64,000 nt of DNA. Source: Methylobacterium sp. GTDB lineage: Bacteria; Pseudomonadota; Alphaproteobacteria; Rhizobiales; Beijerinckiaceae. Positions 1 to 8,738 of this stretch are shown here, piece after piece; position 1 is the first letter of the stretch; every line of letters starts with the position of its first letter. The notes beneath the pieces were generated by a model. The model did no database searches. It was not told the DNA's origin and worked only from the letters and a program-made list of their open reading frames with translations. Location: the NCBI GenBank assembly GCA_020253445.1, contig JADCBP010000005.1, forward strand, positions 682,001 to 746,000, written 5' to 3'. The translations under genes were made by a program, and so were the position numbers.

Positions 1-1628
1 GCGATGACGAGGCCGACCATGATGCACTGGATGACCACGAATGGCACCGCGCCCCAGTAGATCTGCCCGGTTGTCACCGGCTCCATCGACTTGCCGGTCA
101 CCTTGTCGGTGTAGGGCAGCTTCGGTGCCACGGATCGCAGATAGAAGAGCGCGAAGCCGAAGGGCGGATGCATGAAGCTCGTCTGCATGTTCACCGCGAG
201 GATGACACCGAACCAGATCAGGTCGATCCCCAGCTTCTCCGCCGGCGGGCCGAGCAACGGCACGACGATGAAGGCGAGCTCGAAGAAGTCGAGGAAGAAG
301 GCGAGCAGGAAGACCATCACGTTCACGACGATCAGGAAGCCCGTCTGGCCACCCGGCAGCGAGATCAGCAGATCCTCCACCCAGCGATGGCCGTTCACCC
401 CGTAGAAGGTGAGCGAGAACACGCGCGCGCCGACCAGGATGAACACCACGAAAGCCGAGAGCTTCGCGGTGGAATCCAGCGCCTGGCTCATCAGGCTGAG
501 GTTCAGGCGGCGCTTGGCCAGAGCGATGATCATGGCACCGGCGGCACCCATCGCGCCACCTTCCGTCGGGGTTGCGAGCCCGATGAAGATGGTGCCGAGC
601 ACGAGGAAGATGAGGCCCAGCGGCGGCATCAGCACCACGATGACCTCGGTCGCCAGACGCGAGAGCAGGTTCAGCTTCAACGCCTTGTTCGCCACCGCGA
701 TCGCGTAGGCCACGATCATGGCCGCAAACCCGGCGATGATGCCTTCTGACCCCTTCTGCACATAGCCGACGAGCAGGTTGGACTTCCAGAAGGCGAGGCC
801 GAAGGTCAACAGCGCCACCACGGCCAGCGAGGTCACGCCGCCGCCGAGAGTCCGCGCCTCGCTCGGCAAGGCCGGGCAGGATTTCGGATAGAGGACCGAC
901 ATCAGGAACACGTAGCCGGCATAGAGGCAGGCCAGCACGATGCCCGGGATGAAGGCGCCCTCATACATGTCACCCACCGAACGGCCGAGCTGGTCGGCCA
1001 TGACGATGAGAACGAGCGAGGGCGGGATGATCTGCGCCAGCGTGCCGGAGGCCGCGATGACGCCCGAGGCGAGACGGCGATCATAGCCGTAGCGCAGCAT
1101 GATCGGCAGCGAGATCAGGCCCATCGAGATGACCGAGGCCGCGACAACGCCCGTGGTGGCCGCGAGCAGCGCGCCCACGAAGATGACCGCATAGGCAAGG
1201 CCGCCGCGGATCGGGCCGAAGAGCTGGCCGATCGTGTCCAGCAGGTCTTCCGCCATGCCCGAGCGCTCAAGGATGAGACCCATGAAGGTGAAGAACGGGA
1301 TCGCGAGCAGCACGTCGTTGTTCATCGTGCCATAAACGCGTTCCGGCAGGGCCTGCAGGAAGTTGGGCACGAAGAGGCCCATCTCGATGCCCACCACGGC
1401 GTAGAAGAGGCCGCAGGCGGCGAGCGCGAAGGCCACGGGGTAGCCCAGCAGCAGGAAGATCACCAGCGAGGTGAACATGATGGGCGCCATGTAATACTCG
1501 ACCCATCCGAGGAAACCCGGCTTTTTCACCACGGGCAAGCCAGAGGCAAGAGCGGGGTCGGAAAGGAGCAGCGCCACGATTGCCACGGCGATCAGCGCGC
1601 CCGCGATACGAACAAAGCGATTGAACAT
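1..1628 (-). CDS. dctM: TRAP transporter large permease (DctM), C-terminus beyond window
   Basis: Large membrane subunit of a tripartite ATP-independent periplasmic transporter, which forms the ion-coupled channel for an organic acid delivered by a periplasmic binding protein. The frame opens at an ATG at 1628 and is still open at base 1, so more than 540 residues are present and the C-terminus is missing. The translation is a series of long hydrophobic segments with the DctM hallmarks 'LLAIPFFTFMG', 'TGVVAASVISMG' and 'ATPTEGGAMGA'. The length already exceeds the usual ~430-residue DctM and fits the longer mannitol/chloroaromatic (FcbT3-like) class. It lies 17 bp downstream of dctQ on the same strand, so the two are surely cotranscribed. 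No binding-protein gene precedes dctQ; a binding protein of matching class lies alone at 45.4-46.5 kb. Confidence 0.93.
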   Translation of the reverse strand, partial: MFNRFVRIAGALIAVAIVALLLSDPALASGLPVVKKPGFLGWVEYYMAPIMFTSLVIFLLLGYPVAFALAACGLFYAVVGIEMGLFVPNFLQALPERVYGTMNNDVLLAIPFFTFMGLILERSGMAEDLLDTIGQLFGPIRGGLAYAVIFVGALLAATTGVVAASVISMGLISLPIMLRYGYDRRLASGVIAASGTLAQIIPPSLVLIVMADQLGRSVGDMYEGAFIPGIVLACLYAGYVFLMSVLYPKSCPALPSEARTLGGGVTSLAVVALLTFGLAFWKSNLLVGYVQKGSEGIIAGFAAMIVAYAIAVANKALKLNLLSRLATEVIVVLMPPLGLIFLVLGTIFIGLATPTEGGAMGAAGAMIIALAKRRLNLSLMSQALDSTAKLSAFVVFILVGARVFSLTFYGVNGHRWVEDLLISLPGGQTGFLIVVNVMVFLLAFFLDFFELAFIVVPLLGPPAEKLGIDLIWFGVILAVNMQTSFMHPPFGFALFYLRSVAPKLPYTDKVTGKSMEPVTTGQIYWGAVPFVVIQCIMVGLVI

Positions 1629-1645
1629 GGGACTGATCCTGACCG

Positions 1646-2248
1646 TTACTTCTTGACGATGCCGGCTTCTTCGGCGGCCTTCAGCAGGCGCTCGGCTTCG
1701 GCTTCCGCCGCAGCACCATGGCCCACCACCGCGTGCACATCCTCAAGGTCGCCGCGGATGATGGCGACGCGCTTGATGAGTTCCGAGAAGGCCTGCAGCA
1801 GCAGCAGCGCGAAGCCGAGCGGCACGAGGATCTTCGCCGGCCAGACCGTGAGGCCGCCGGCATTCATCGATTGCTCGTTGATCTGGAACGAACGCAGGAA
1901 GAACGGCCAGCCGTGCCAGATCATGATCCAGCAGAAGGGGATCAGGAAAAAGACATGGCCGAAAACATCGATCCAGTCGCGTGTGCGCTTGGCGAAATGG
2001 CTGGTCACCACATCGATGCGGATATGCTCGTTTTTCAGGAAGGTATAGGCCGCACCCAGCATGAACACGGCGCCGAACAGATACCACTGGGCTTCCAGCC
2101 AGGCATTCGACGAGACGTTGAACAACTTGCGGACCACTGCATTGACGGTGGAAATAACCACGGCGGCGAGGATCGCCCATTTGATGACCTGGCCGACGCG
2201 CGTGTTCAACGCATCGATGATCCCACTGATTTTCAGAAGATTTTGCAC
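1646..2248 (-). CDS. dctQ: TRAP transporter small permease (DctQ)
   Basis: Small four-helix membrane subunit that pairs with DctM. The 200-residue product starts at a GTG preceded by a good AGGGAGAAGG ribosome-binding site. It shows the DctQ pattern: an N-terminal helix ('WAILAAVVISTVNAVVRKLF'), the conserved 'WLEAQWYLFGAVFMLGAAYTFLKNE' region (only part needed for recognition), 'HIRIDVV', and two further helices. The C-terminal ~35 residues are charged and Ala/Glu-rich, a soluble tail found in the mannitol/chloroaromatic (FcbT2-like) type. It is the first gene of the dctQM unit, with about 290 bp of non-coding DNA upstream. The substrate cannot be read from the sequence. Confidence 0.93.
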   Translation of the reverse strand: MQNLLKISGIIDALNTRVGQVIKWAILAAVVISTVNAVVRKLFNVSSNAWLEAQWYLFGAVFMLGAAYTFLKNEHIRIDVVTSHFAKRTRDWIDVFGHVFFLIPFCWIMIWHGWPFFLRSFQINEQSMNAGGLTVWPAKILVPLGFALLLLQAFSELIKRVAIIRGDLEDVHAVVGHGAAAEAEAERLLKAAEEAGIVKK

Positions 2249-2542
2249 GCCCTTCTCCCTTCGGACCTGTCCCGCGCGTTGCTTCGCGCGGCATCTTCAT
2301 CTTTGCTCTGGCTGCATCTTGAGAAAGCTGCGGCCACTTCTTTCGTGACTTTTGCGTGGTGCTCCGCATCACGCGCCGGACCATGAATGGCCGGAGCTAT
2401 TCGCATGGCAGATGGCCCGCCCCCGCACAACCGCCCCTCTCCTGCGGTTTCGGCATGCGCTCCCTGCGCCCCCGGTATGGTGGACAAGGTGCTAACGCAG
2501 CGCGTTGTGCCTGACAAGCGCCTTCGTCCTCCGCGCACAGGC

Positions 2543-3445
2543 TCAGGCGGGCGGGCCTGCCGCGCGTTCGCCGCGCCGGCGCACGCGCTCCCGGTGGATC
2601 ATGTAGACGCCGCTCGCGAGGATGAGCATCAGCCCCGCCATCGCCACAGGGCTCGGCACATCGCCGAACATCAGGAAACCGACAATCACCGCCCAGACGA
2701 TCACGCTGTAGCGGAAGGGCGCGACGGCTGAGAGATCGGCCTCGCGATGCGCCTCGATGATCGCGTAATTGCCGATGAGGACCAGCACGGCCGCCGCCGC
2801 CAACGCCATCAGAATGTCGGGCGGAACGGGTTTCCAGACACCCTCCTGCAAGGTGAGAATGGCACCGGCCACCAGCGTGCCGCAGGAGGCCGCCAGCGTC
2901 AGCATCAGGCTGGGCAAATGGTCCGGCATCCACCGCGTGAGGGTATCGCGCAGGGCAATCAGCACGGTGCAGCCGAATACCATCGCCACGGCCCAGATCG
3001 GCACGACGCGCCCCTCGGGTCGCAGCACCAGCAGAATGCCGATGAATCCGACCGTGATCGCGCTCCAGCGGCGCCAGCCCACCTTCTCGCCCAGGAACAG
3101 CGTCGAAGCCGCCGTGATGAAGAACGGCGCGAGCATGGTGATGGCGATCGCTTCCGCAAGCCCGATGCCCGCCAGCGCGCCGATATAGAGCGTGGCGATG
3201 ACGCCCTCGAGGCCCGCTCGCATCAGCGCGAATCGGCTGACCGCATGGCGAAGATCGCTGAAGCGGCGTGTGATGAACACGACGATCACCAGAGCCGAGA
3301 GGCTGAACAGGCCACGGATGATCAGCGCCTGCCCGGTATCTAGCATGGTCCGGGCATATTTCATGAAGGCATCATTGCCGGTGAAAACCAGCATGGCCAG
3401 CATCATCGCGAGAATGCTGCTGAGGTTGGTGTGGCTGTGCGGCAT
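2543..3445 (-). CDS. DMT-superfamily EamA-type transporter
   Basis: Inner-membrane drug/metabolite transporter family protein of 300 residues with ten predicted helices in two EamA repeats. The second repeat begins near 'LGEKVGWRRWSAITVGFIG', and the signature 'ALRDTLTRW' sits in the central loop. The start is placed at the ATG at 3445 (MPHSHTNLSS), preceded by GGGAAAG. The frame stays open 37 codons further upstream, but that part is Pro/Arg-rich and unlike a transporter N-terminus. The C-terminus is basic ('HRERVRRRG'). Homologues export or import amino acids and other metabolites; nothing here points to a substrate. The gene is divergent from the chemoreceptor gene at 3703. Confidence 0.9.
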   Translation of the reverse strand: MPHSHTNLSSILAMMLAMLVFTGNDAFMKYARTMLDTGQALIIRGLFSLSALVIVVFITRRFSDLRHAVSRFALMRAGLEGVIATLYIGALAGIGLAEAIAITMLAPFFITAASTLFLGEKVGWRRWSAITVGFIGILLVLRPEGRVVPIWAVAMVFGCTVLIALRDTLTRWMPDHLPSLMLTLAASCGTLVAGAILTLQEGVWKPVPPDILMALAAAAVLVLIGNYAIIEAHREADLSAVAPFRYSVIVWAVIVGFLMFGDVPSPVAMAGLMLILASGVYMIHRERVRRRGERAAGPPA

Positions 3446-3702
3446 CTTTCCCGGCCGATCTCGAACGACGCCGCCCGGAAGGCGGTCTGGTGCAGGGAAG
3501 CCCTCGAGGGCCCAGCGCGAGGTGCCTGTGGTAGCGGATGCATTCCTGCAGGGCAATCAAGAGAGGATTGAGCCGATGGCGGCCTCTGGCTTTAACCCCG
3601 GCTTAAACTGCGGCAATTATAATAAAAAGATCGCCAGTTCATGCAGAAGGCAACGTTTGAGGCGAGGCGGAACCTCCCAACTTCCTGTTCGAGAGCCTGT
3701 GC

Positions 3703-5466
3703 ATGACCTCCGGATTACGTCTTTTCTCCCGACGCAATTCGCCGCCTGCGGCGCTCCCTGATGCCATTGACACGGCACTCCCCGGCGAGCGGGTGACGGC
3801 AGCGAAATCTGCCGATGCTGCCATGATGCCTGCACTGGACCTTTTCGAGGAGGATATCCTTCGCCTCTCCGGTGACCTGTCGCGCGAGAGCAGCGATGCC
3901 TCCGCGCTACTCGGGCAGAGCATCACACGACTTGATGCGGTGAAGACGGCCATCGATCGTCTGCGCCATCACAGTGAATCCGTCAGCGACCAGGTCGCGG
4001 GTGTCACGCAATCGACCGATCTTTTGGCGGGAGCTGCCAGCGAGATCGTCGGCACCATCGAGCAGGTCCATCGCTGCAGCGCCTCCGCGCAGAACCGCGC
4101 CGAAGCCTCCTCGCGCGATTTCCAGAGCCTCGGCGAAGCGGTCCAGGAGATCGGCAACCAGCTGAGCGCCATCGGCGAGATCGCCTCCCGCACCAACCTG
4201 CTGGCGCTCAATGCCACCATCGAGGCGGCACGCGCCGGCGAGGCCGGTCGTGGCTTCTCGGTCGTGGCACAGGAGGTGAAGGCCTTGTCCGTCGCATCCG
4301 CGCAGGCCGTTTCCGCCATCCGCGATCGCATGGGGGCACTGGAAGCCGTGACCCGGCGCGCCATTGCCGGGATGGCCGGCATTTCCGCCGATATCGCCGA
4401 CCTCGCCCCGATCTGCGCTGGCATTTCCGATGCCGTGCAGGAGCAGCGCACGACCATCGAGAGCCTGCGCCAGCAGATGGAAAGCGCGCAGGTCGCGGTG
4501 GAGGGCGTTGCCCGCGAGGTCAGCTCCATCGCCGATGTCGCCGCTGAAGCGCGACAGAACAGCCTTGATGCGAACGAGATCAGCCGCCAGGCCGCGGGCG
4601 AAGCCTCGCAGCTCGGCCGCCGTGTCGTGACGGTGCTGCGCTCGATGCCGATCGCCAATCGCCGGCGGCATGAGCGCTTTCCCATCGATCTCGCGCTGCG
4701 CATTCGCAATGGTGTCGCCACGCTCAGCGCTCACAGCTTCGATGTCAGCGAAGGCGGCATGCTCATCCGCCGGATTGAAGGTTTCGCGCCCGTCATCGGC
4801 ACGGTTCTGGATGTCGAGGCGACGCGCCTTGGCGCCATGCGTCTCAGGGTGGTGAATGTCTCGTCCCTTGGCATTCATTGCGCCTTCGCCGATCCGCCCG
4901 CGACGCTCCTGGAAGCGATCAGCCGCGAGATCGGAGCGTTCCGGGAAGTCCACCAGCCGCTTGTCGAGCGTGCGGTGAATTTCGCGGCAGAGATCACCCA
5001 GGCCTTCGAGCGCGCACTGACATCCGGCAAGCTCAGCATGCCGAACCTGTTCGATGTGAATTACCGGCCCATCGCCGGAACGGATCCCGTGCAATACGAG
5101 ACGCAATATCTCTCCTGCTTCGATGCCGAATTGCCGCCCATTCTTGAAAAAGCGCTGGCCGCCGACAGCCAGATGGTTTTCGCGCTGGCGATCGACCGCA
5201 ACGGCTACATTCCGGTGCATAACCGCAAGTTCAGCCAGCCGCAGCGGCCGGGTGATCGCGCCTGGAACATCGCGAATTGCCGCAACCGCCGGATTTTCGA
5301 CGATCGTGCCGGCCTTCTGGCCGCGCGTGTCATCGGCGATTCCCTGATCCAGACCTACAATCGGGATATGGGCAATGGCGCGGTCGTGCAGATGAAGGAA
5401 GTGGATGCGCCCATCCGCATCCGCGGCCAGCATTGGGGCGGCGTGCGGATGGCCTATCGCCTCTGA
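3703..5466 (+). CDS. Soluble methyl-accepting chemotaxis protein with PilZ domain
   Basis: A 587-residue chemoreceptor with no transmembrane helix, so a cytoplasmic receptor. A helical region (about residues 45-310) contains the conserved hairpin tip '[20 protein letters not shown]' around residue 160, which contacts CheA and CheW. It is followed by a PilZ domain at about 318-420 with both c-di-GMP-binding motifs intact: RRHER (RxxxR) and DVSEGG (D/NxSxxG). The C-terminal ~130 residues carry the Cache-like motif set '[14 protein letters not shown]', '[10 protein letters not shown]', '[11 protein letters not shown]', known from other alphaproteobacterial chemoreceptors. This order suggests a receptor integrating c-di-GMP with a small-molecule or redox signal (inference). 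No other chemotaxis gene lies nearby. Its TGA abuts the moaA stop codon on the opposite strand with no spacer. Confidence 0.92.
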   Translation: MTSGLRLFSRRNSPPAALPDAIDTALPGERVTAAKSADAAMMPALDLFEEDILRLSGDLSRESSDASALLGQSITRLDAVKTAIDRLRHHSESVSDQVAGVTQSTDLLAGAASEIVGTIEQVHRCSASAQNRAEASSRDFQSLGEAVQEIGNQLSAIGEIASRTNLLALNATIEAARAGEAGRGFSVVAQEVKALSVASAQAVSAIRDRMGALEAVTRRAIAGMAGISADIADLAPICAGISDAVQEQRTTIESLRQQMESAQVAVEGVAREVSSIADVAAEARQNSLDANEISRQAAGEASQLGRRVVTVLRSMPIANRRRHERFPIDLALRIRNGVATLSAHSFDVSEGGMLIRRIEGFAPVIGTVLDVEATRLGAMRLRVVNVSSLGIHCAFADPPATLLEAISREIGAFREVHQPLVERAVNFAAEITQAFERALTSGKLSMPNLFDVNYRPIAGTDPVQYETQYLSCFDAELPPILEKALAADSQMVFALAIDRNGYIPVHNRKFSQPQRPGDRAWNIANCRNRRIFDDRAGLLAARVIGDSLIQTYNRDMGNGAVVQMKEVDAPIRIRGQHWGGVRMAYRL

Positions 5467-6495
5467 TCAGCCGCCGGTCATGCTCATGTGACGGCCCACG
5501 GCCGGAATGTTCGTCTTCCGGTCAATCACGAAATCATGCCCCTTGGGCTTGCGGGAAATCGCCGCCTCGATCGCGCGCATGAGCGCGTCATCACTCTCGC
5601 TTTGCCGCAAGGGCTTGCGCAGGTCAGCGGCATCTTCCTGGCCGAGGCACATGAAGAGCGTGCCGGTGCAGGTGAGGCGCACGCGGTTGCAGCTCTCGCA
5701 GAAATTATGCGTGAGCGGCGTGATGAAGCCGATGCGCCCGCCCGTTTCCTTCGCGGTGAAATAGCGGGCCGGGCCCCCGGTGCGGTGGCTCGATTCCTCG
5801 AGCGTGAGGTGATCCATCAGGCCCGCGCGCATCTGGCTCAGCGGGAGGTATTGATCGGCACGATGGCCATCGACCTCGCCCAGCGGCATCACCTCGATGA
5901 AGGTGATATCCATGCCGCGCCCATGCGCCCAGCGGATCATGGGCAGGAATTCATCCTCGTTGAAATCCTTCAGCGCCACCGCGTTGATCTTCACCTTGAG
6001 GCCGGCCTCCTGGGCGGCATCAATGCCCGCAAGCACCTTGTCGAGCGCGCCCCAGCGGGTAATGGCGCGGAATTTCTCGGCATCGAGCGTGTCGAGCGAG
6101 ACATTGATGCGCTTCACGCCATATTCGGCGAGTTCACGCGAGAAGCGCTGGAGCTGCGAGCCATTCGTGGTGAGGGTGAGTTCCTGCAATGCGCCCGAAT
6201 CGAGATGGCGCGAGAGCGAGCGGAAGAGGGTCATGATGTCCCGCCGCACGAGGGGCTCGCCGCCGGTGATGCGCAGCTTCCGCACGCCGCGCCGCACGAA
6301 AGCGGAGCAGAGGCGATCGAGTTCCTCAAGCGTCAGAAGATCCTGCTTGGGCAGGAAGCTCATATGCTCGCTCATGCAATAGACACAGCGGAAATCGCAA
6401 CGATCCGTCACCGAAACGCGCAGATACTCGATGCCGCGACCGAATGGATCGACCAGTTCAAAAGCCGGGGCAGGGGATTTCTCGGGCGTGGTCAT
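5467..6495 (-). CDS. moaA: GTP 3',8-cyclase MoaA (molybdenum cofactor biosynthesis)
   Basis: Radical SAM enzyme that converts GTP to 3',8-cyclo-7,8-dihydro-GTP, the first step of molybdopterin synthesis, in the cytoplasm. The N-terminal [4Fe-4S] cluster motif CxxxCxxC is at residues 33-40 (CDFRCVYC), followed by '[11 protein letters not shown]' and 'TLTTNGSQL'. The C-terminal cluster motif is '[11 protein letters not shown]' plus a later Cys, and the protein ends in the conserved Gly-Gly (MSMTGG) needed for activity. I chose the ATG at 6495 (MTTPEKSP), giving 342 residues, the usual family length. The open frame runs about 41 codons further upstream through an 18-bp tandem repeat, which is unlikely to be coding. 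It is divergent from the DUF971 gene at 6701. Confidence 0.96.
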   Translation of the reverse strand: MTTPEKSPAPAFELVDPFGRGIEYLRVSVTDRCDFRCVYCMSEHMSFLPKQDLLTLEELDRLCSAFVRRGVRKLRITGGEPLVRRDIMTLFRSLSRHLDSGALQELTLTTNGSQLQRFSRELAEYGVKRINVSLDTLDAEKFRAITRWGALDKVLAGIDAAQEAGLKVKINAVALKDFNEDEFLPMIRWAHGRGMDITFIEVMPLGEVDGHRADQYLPLSQMRAGLMDHLTLEESSHRTGGPARYFTAKETGGRIGFITPLTHNFCESCNRVRLTCTGTLFMCLGQEDAADLRKPLRQSESDDALMRAIEAAISRKPKGHDFVIDRKTNIPAVGRHMSMTGG

Positions 6496-6575
6496 GAACC
6501 AGAACTCATCCTCTGGCGGGTTGCGGTCAGTCCGCTCCCTTCCTATCTGTCCATAAACTGCCGCGTCCATCGGCT

Positions 6576-6622
6576 TTGGCAAGAGGCGATTTGTTGGCAA
6601 GAGGCGATGTGTTGGCAAGAGC
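6576..6622. repeat. 18-bp tandem repeat, about 2.6 copies
   Basis: The unit TTGGCAAGAGGCGATTTG occurs at 6576-6593, again with one mismatch at 6594-6611, and as a partial third copy at 6612-6622. It lies in the divergent intergenic region between moaA and the DUF971 gene and probably arose by slippage. Its position suggests it is part of, or close to, the promoters of both genes. Confidence 0.9.
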
Positions 6623-6700
6623 TTTTCTGTGCCCTAACTCGACGTCGCGCCTCTCGCCGAAGCCAAGTGCGAGATTGCTTGAAACCACAAGGCCTCCGAG

Positions 6701-7084
6701 ATGACCGACAACACAGCCTGGCCCACCGAGCTGCGCGTCGCGCAGGATCGCAAATCGCTGATCGTCGCCTTCGATGACGGATATTCCGGAACAATTTCGG
6801 CCGAATTGCTGCGCGTGCGCTCGCCTTCGGCAGAAGTGCAGGGGCATTCGCCCTCCGAGCGCAAGACCGTGCCCGGCAAGATCCACGTGATGATCCTCGG
6901 CGTCGAGCCCGTGGGAAACTACGCCATCCGCATCCGTTTCGATGACATGCATGACAGCGGCATCTATGGCTGGCCGCTTCTGCGCCACTTCGCAAGCCAG
7001 GGCGAGGCCGTCATGGCGGAATACGAGGCGGAACTTTCCGAGAAGGGCCTGAGCCGCGAGCCGAAGTTCCCGCCTCGTCGCTGA
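6701..7084 (+). CDS. DUF971 domain protein
   Basis: A 127-residue cytoplasmic protein that matches the DUF971 family (gamma-butyrobetaine hydroxylase N-terminal-like fold) over its length: 'WPTELRVAQDRKSLIVAFDDG', 'ISAELLRVRSPSAEVQGH', and the signature 'YAIRIRFDDMHDSGIYGW'. In hydroxylases this domain binds zinc, but the stand-alone protein has no established role. It is often found beside molybdenum-cofactor genes in alphaproteobacteria, and here it is divergent from moaA, so a link to Mo or Fe-S cofactor metabolism is a reasonable guess. Start ATG at 6701; no close alternative. Confidence 0.9.
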   Translation: MTDNTAWPTELRVAQDRKSLIVAFDDGYSGTISAELLRVRSPSAEVQGHSPSERKTVPGKIHVMILGVEPVGNYAIRIRFDDMHDSGIYGWPLLRHFASQGEAVMAEYEAELSEKGLSREPKFPPRR

Positions 7085-7119
7085 AGGAAGAGGGGCTGAA
7101 ACAAAAGGGCCGGTCCCGC

Positions 7120-7177
7120 AAGGACAGGCCCCTCAAGGACAGGCCCCTCAAGAACAGGCCCCTCAAGAACAGGCCCC
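7120..7177. repeat. 15-bp tandem repeat, about 3.9 copies
   Basis: Four consecutive copies of a 15-bp unit, AAGGACAGGCCCCTC (copies 1 and 2) and AAGAACAGGCCCC(TC) (copies 3 and 4), fill most of the 116 bp between the convergent DUF971 and L,D-transpeptidase genes. The G-to-A change shared by the last two copies suggests two duplication steps. Confidence 0.93.
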
Positions 7178-7200
7178 GAAATCGGCTGCGGCGCTCGCGC

Positions 7201-7773
7201 TCAGCGCAGCACGACCACGCGGGTGCCGACGCGGACGCGCTCGTAGAGATCGATCACATCGGAATTGAGCATGCGGATGCAGCCCGACGACACCGCCTGT
7301 CCGATCGTCTCCGGCTCGTTCGAGCCGTGGATGCGGTAGAGCGAGGTGCCGAGATAGAGCGCGCGGGCGCCCATCGGGTTGCCCTCGCCACCGGGCATGA
7401 AGCGCGGCAGATCAGGGCGCCGCCGCAGCATCTGGGCCGGCGGAGTCCAGGACGGCCACTCAGCCTTGCGGGTGATGGTCTTGGTGCCAGCCCACGAGAA
7501 GCCGGGGCGGCCCACGCCCACGCCATATTTCATGGCGCGGCCATTCGGCAACACGAGGTAGAGGCGCTTCTCGTTCGTATCCACCACGATGGTGCCCGGC
7601 GCATGGCGACCCTTATACTCCACCTCCTGGCGGGGAATGGGCGAGGCAAAGAAACGGACATCATCCGCCATATGGAGCGGCTGGCGGGTCACGGGGTCTA
7701 TTTCGGCAGAGGCATGCGACAAGGTCGAAAGACCGGCGAGACCGGCAAGGACAAGCGAGCGGATGAGGCGCAT
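7201..7773 (-). CDS. L,D-transpeptidase (YkuD domain)
   Basis: Periplasmic enzyme that forms meso-DAP cross-links in peptidoglycan or attaches proteins to it. The 190-residue product has a Sec signal peptide (MRLIRSLVLAGLAG...ASA) and one YkuD domain. The catalytic motif HxnSSGCIRM is present, with His149 and the nucleophile Cys165. Upstream 'DTNEKRLYLVLPNGRAMKY' matches the domain start, and 'PGGEGNPMGARALYLG' the conserved middle. The ATG at 7773 is chosen because GGGAG precedes it and the signal peptide follows directly; the frame extends 14 codons upstream without a site. It faces the DUF971 gene across the 15-bp repeat array. Confidence 0.94.
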   Translation of the reverse strand: MRLIRSLVLAGLAGLSTLSHASAEIDPVTRQPLHMADDVRFFASPIPRQEVEYKGRHAPGTIVVDTNEKRLYLVLPNGRAMKYGVGVGRPGFSWAGTKTITRKAEWPSWTPPAQMLRRRPDLPRFMPGGEGNPMGARALYLGTSLYRIHGSNEPETIGQAVSSGCIRMLNSDVIDLYERVRVGTRVVVLR

Positions 7774-8026
7774 GGGCCAACTCCCGAAGATTCGGCACTG
7801 GAAAAGATGCATCAAGGCTGCTCTATGCCGAGCTAACGGTCAACAAGGCAAGTCCCCTCACGGAAGCGTGAGCACGCGTAAGCCGATGGCGCGCAAGCCG
7901 CAGCGGCTGTGTTGTATTTTTGCGACGATGGTCGACGCCCCTGCAAGAGTGTCTTGCACGGCCGGCAAGCTTCCCCGCACCCTGCGCTTGACGGGCGCCG
8001 TCCTTCTCGCGTATCCCCCGAAGATC

Positions 8027-8101
8027 GGGCGCGTAGCTCAGCGGGAGAGCATTCGCTTCACACGCGAAGGGTCACAGGTTCAATCCCTGTCGCGCCCACC
8101 A
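8027..8101 (+). tRNA. tRNA-Val(CAC)
   Basis: The 75-nt sequence folds as a complete tRNA. The acceptor stem is GGGCGCG (8027-8033) paired with CGCGCCC (8091-8097), the anticodon stem is TTCGC/GCGAA, and the loop TTCACAC gives anticodon CAC at 8059-8061. The T-loop is GGTTCAATCC, and the 3' end is ACCA, so CCA is encoded in the gene. Confidence 0.97.
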
Positions 8102-8738
8102 TTCGGCGAGGTTTCTGGGCAAGGTTTCTGGGCAGTCCTGGATTTCGGCAATCCCGGATTTCGGCGCTGATACAAAAGGCTTGGAAAAGCTTCTTGTCAG
8201 TTGAACGGCCACAGGTGCCGGAATCTGCTTCTTCCAAGCTTCCATCTTCAGGTTTTGCGGCTGTTTTTGGCGAGCTTTCCGGTCATCGCCCCGGCGAAAC
8301 GCGAAACGGCCCGAGTTTCTTCGGCGGCTTCGCGCGGTCCAAGCACGACCCTTCTCAGTGGGATCGGCGCTTGTGAGGAGGGTTCCTGCATGTGGTCGCT
8401 GTTTTGGCGCGCGGATGCCGCCGCATGCCCCTCCATGAACAGCATCTCGAACGACATACCGGTCAACCCGTTTCGGAAGCGGGTGCACCTCGCTTTCACC
8501 GCATGCTGATCCGCAACGAGCAGGGCAAGGGACGCAGGTCGGCGTTTGATGCGGTCCGGGTCACCTTCCTCATGCCGGATGGAACCTGAGCGGCGCGATT
8601 GTAAACCGGCAAAGTAGATGTCTTGAACCTGTCACGCGAATGCGCTTTAAACTGCTTTGATGAGAAAAACGGTCGCCTGAACGACCGACGGGGAAGCAGC
8701 GGAACCGGCGTCGGCGCCGCAGGAATGAGGCGGGACAC
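8102..8738. other. 637-bp region without a confident gene
   Basis: Between the tRNA and the ABC operon no frame has recognisable protein similarity. A 39-codon frame starts at an ATG at 8390 behind a strong GAGGAGG site (ends 8509), and another frame ends at 8589; both lack any family pattern. An 8-bp inverted repeat (GCTTGGAA near 8179, TTCCAAGC near 8232) could form a hairpin downstream of the tRNA. The last 60 bp should hold the promoter and leader of the operon starting at 8739. Confidence 0.5.

Noticed and set aside
3618-3623. TATAAT upstream of the chemoreceptor gene
   Set aside because: A perfect -10-like hexamer, but there is no -35 element at 16-18 bp, so I do not call a promoter.
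7120-7177. Possible CRISPR-like array
   Set aside because: The units are contiguous 15-bp copies with no spacers, so this is a simple tandem repeat, and no cas gene is present.
8390-8589. Short frames after the tRNA gene, one with a strong GAGGAGG site
   Set aside because: No family pattern, signal peptide or codon bias supports them, so they are mentioned only in the gap description.
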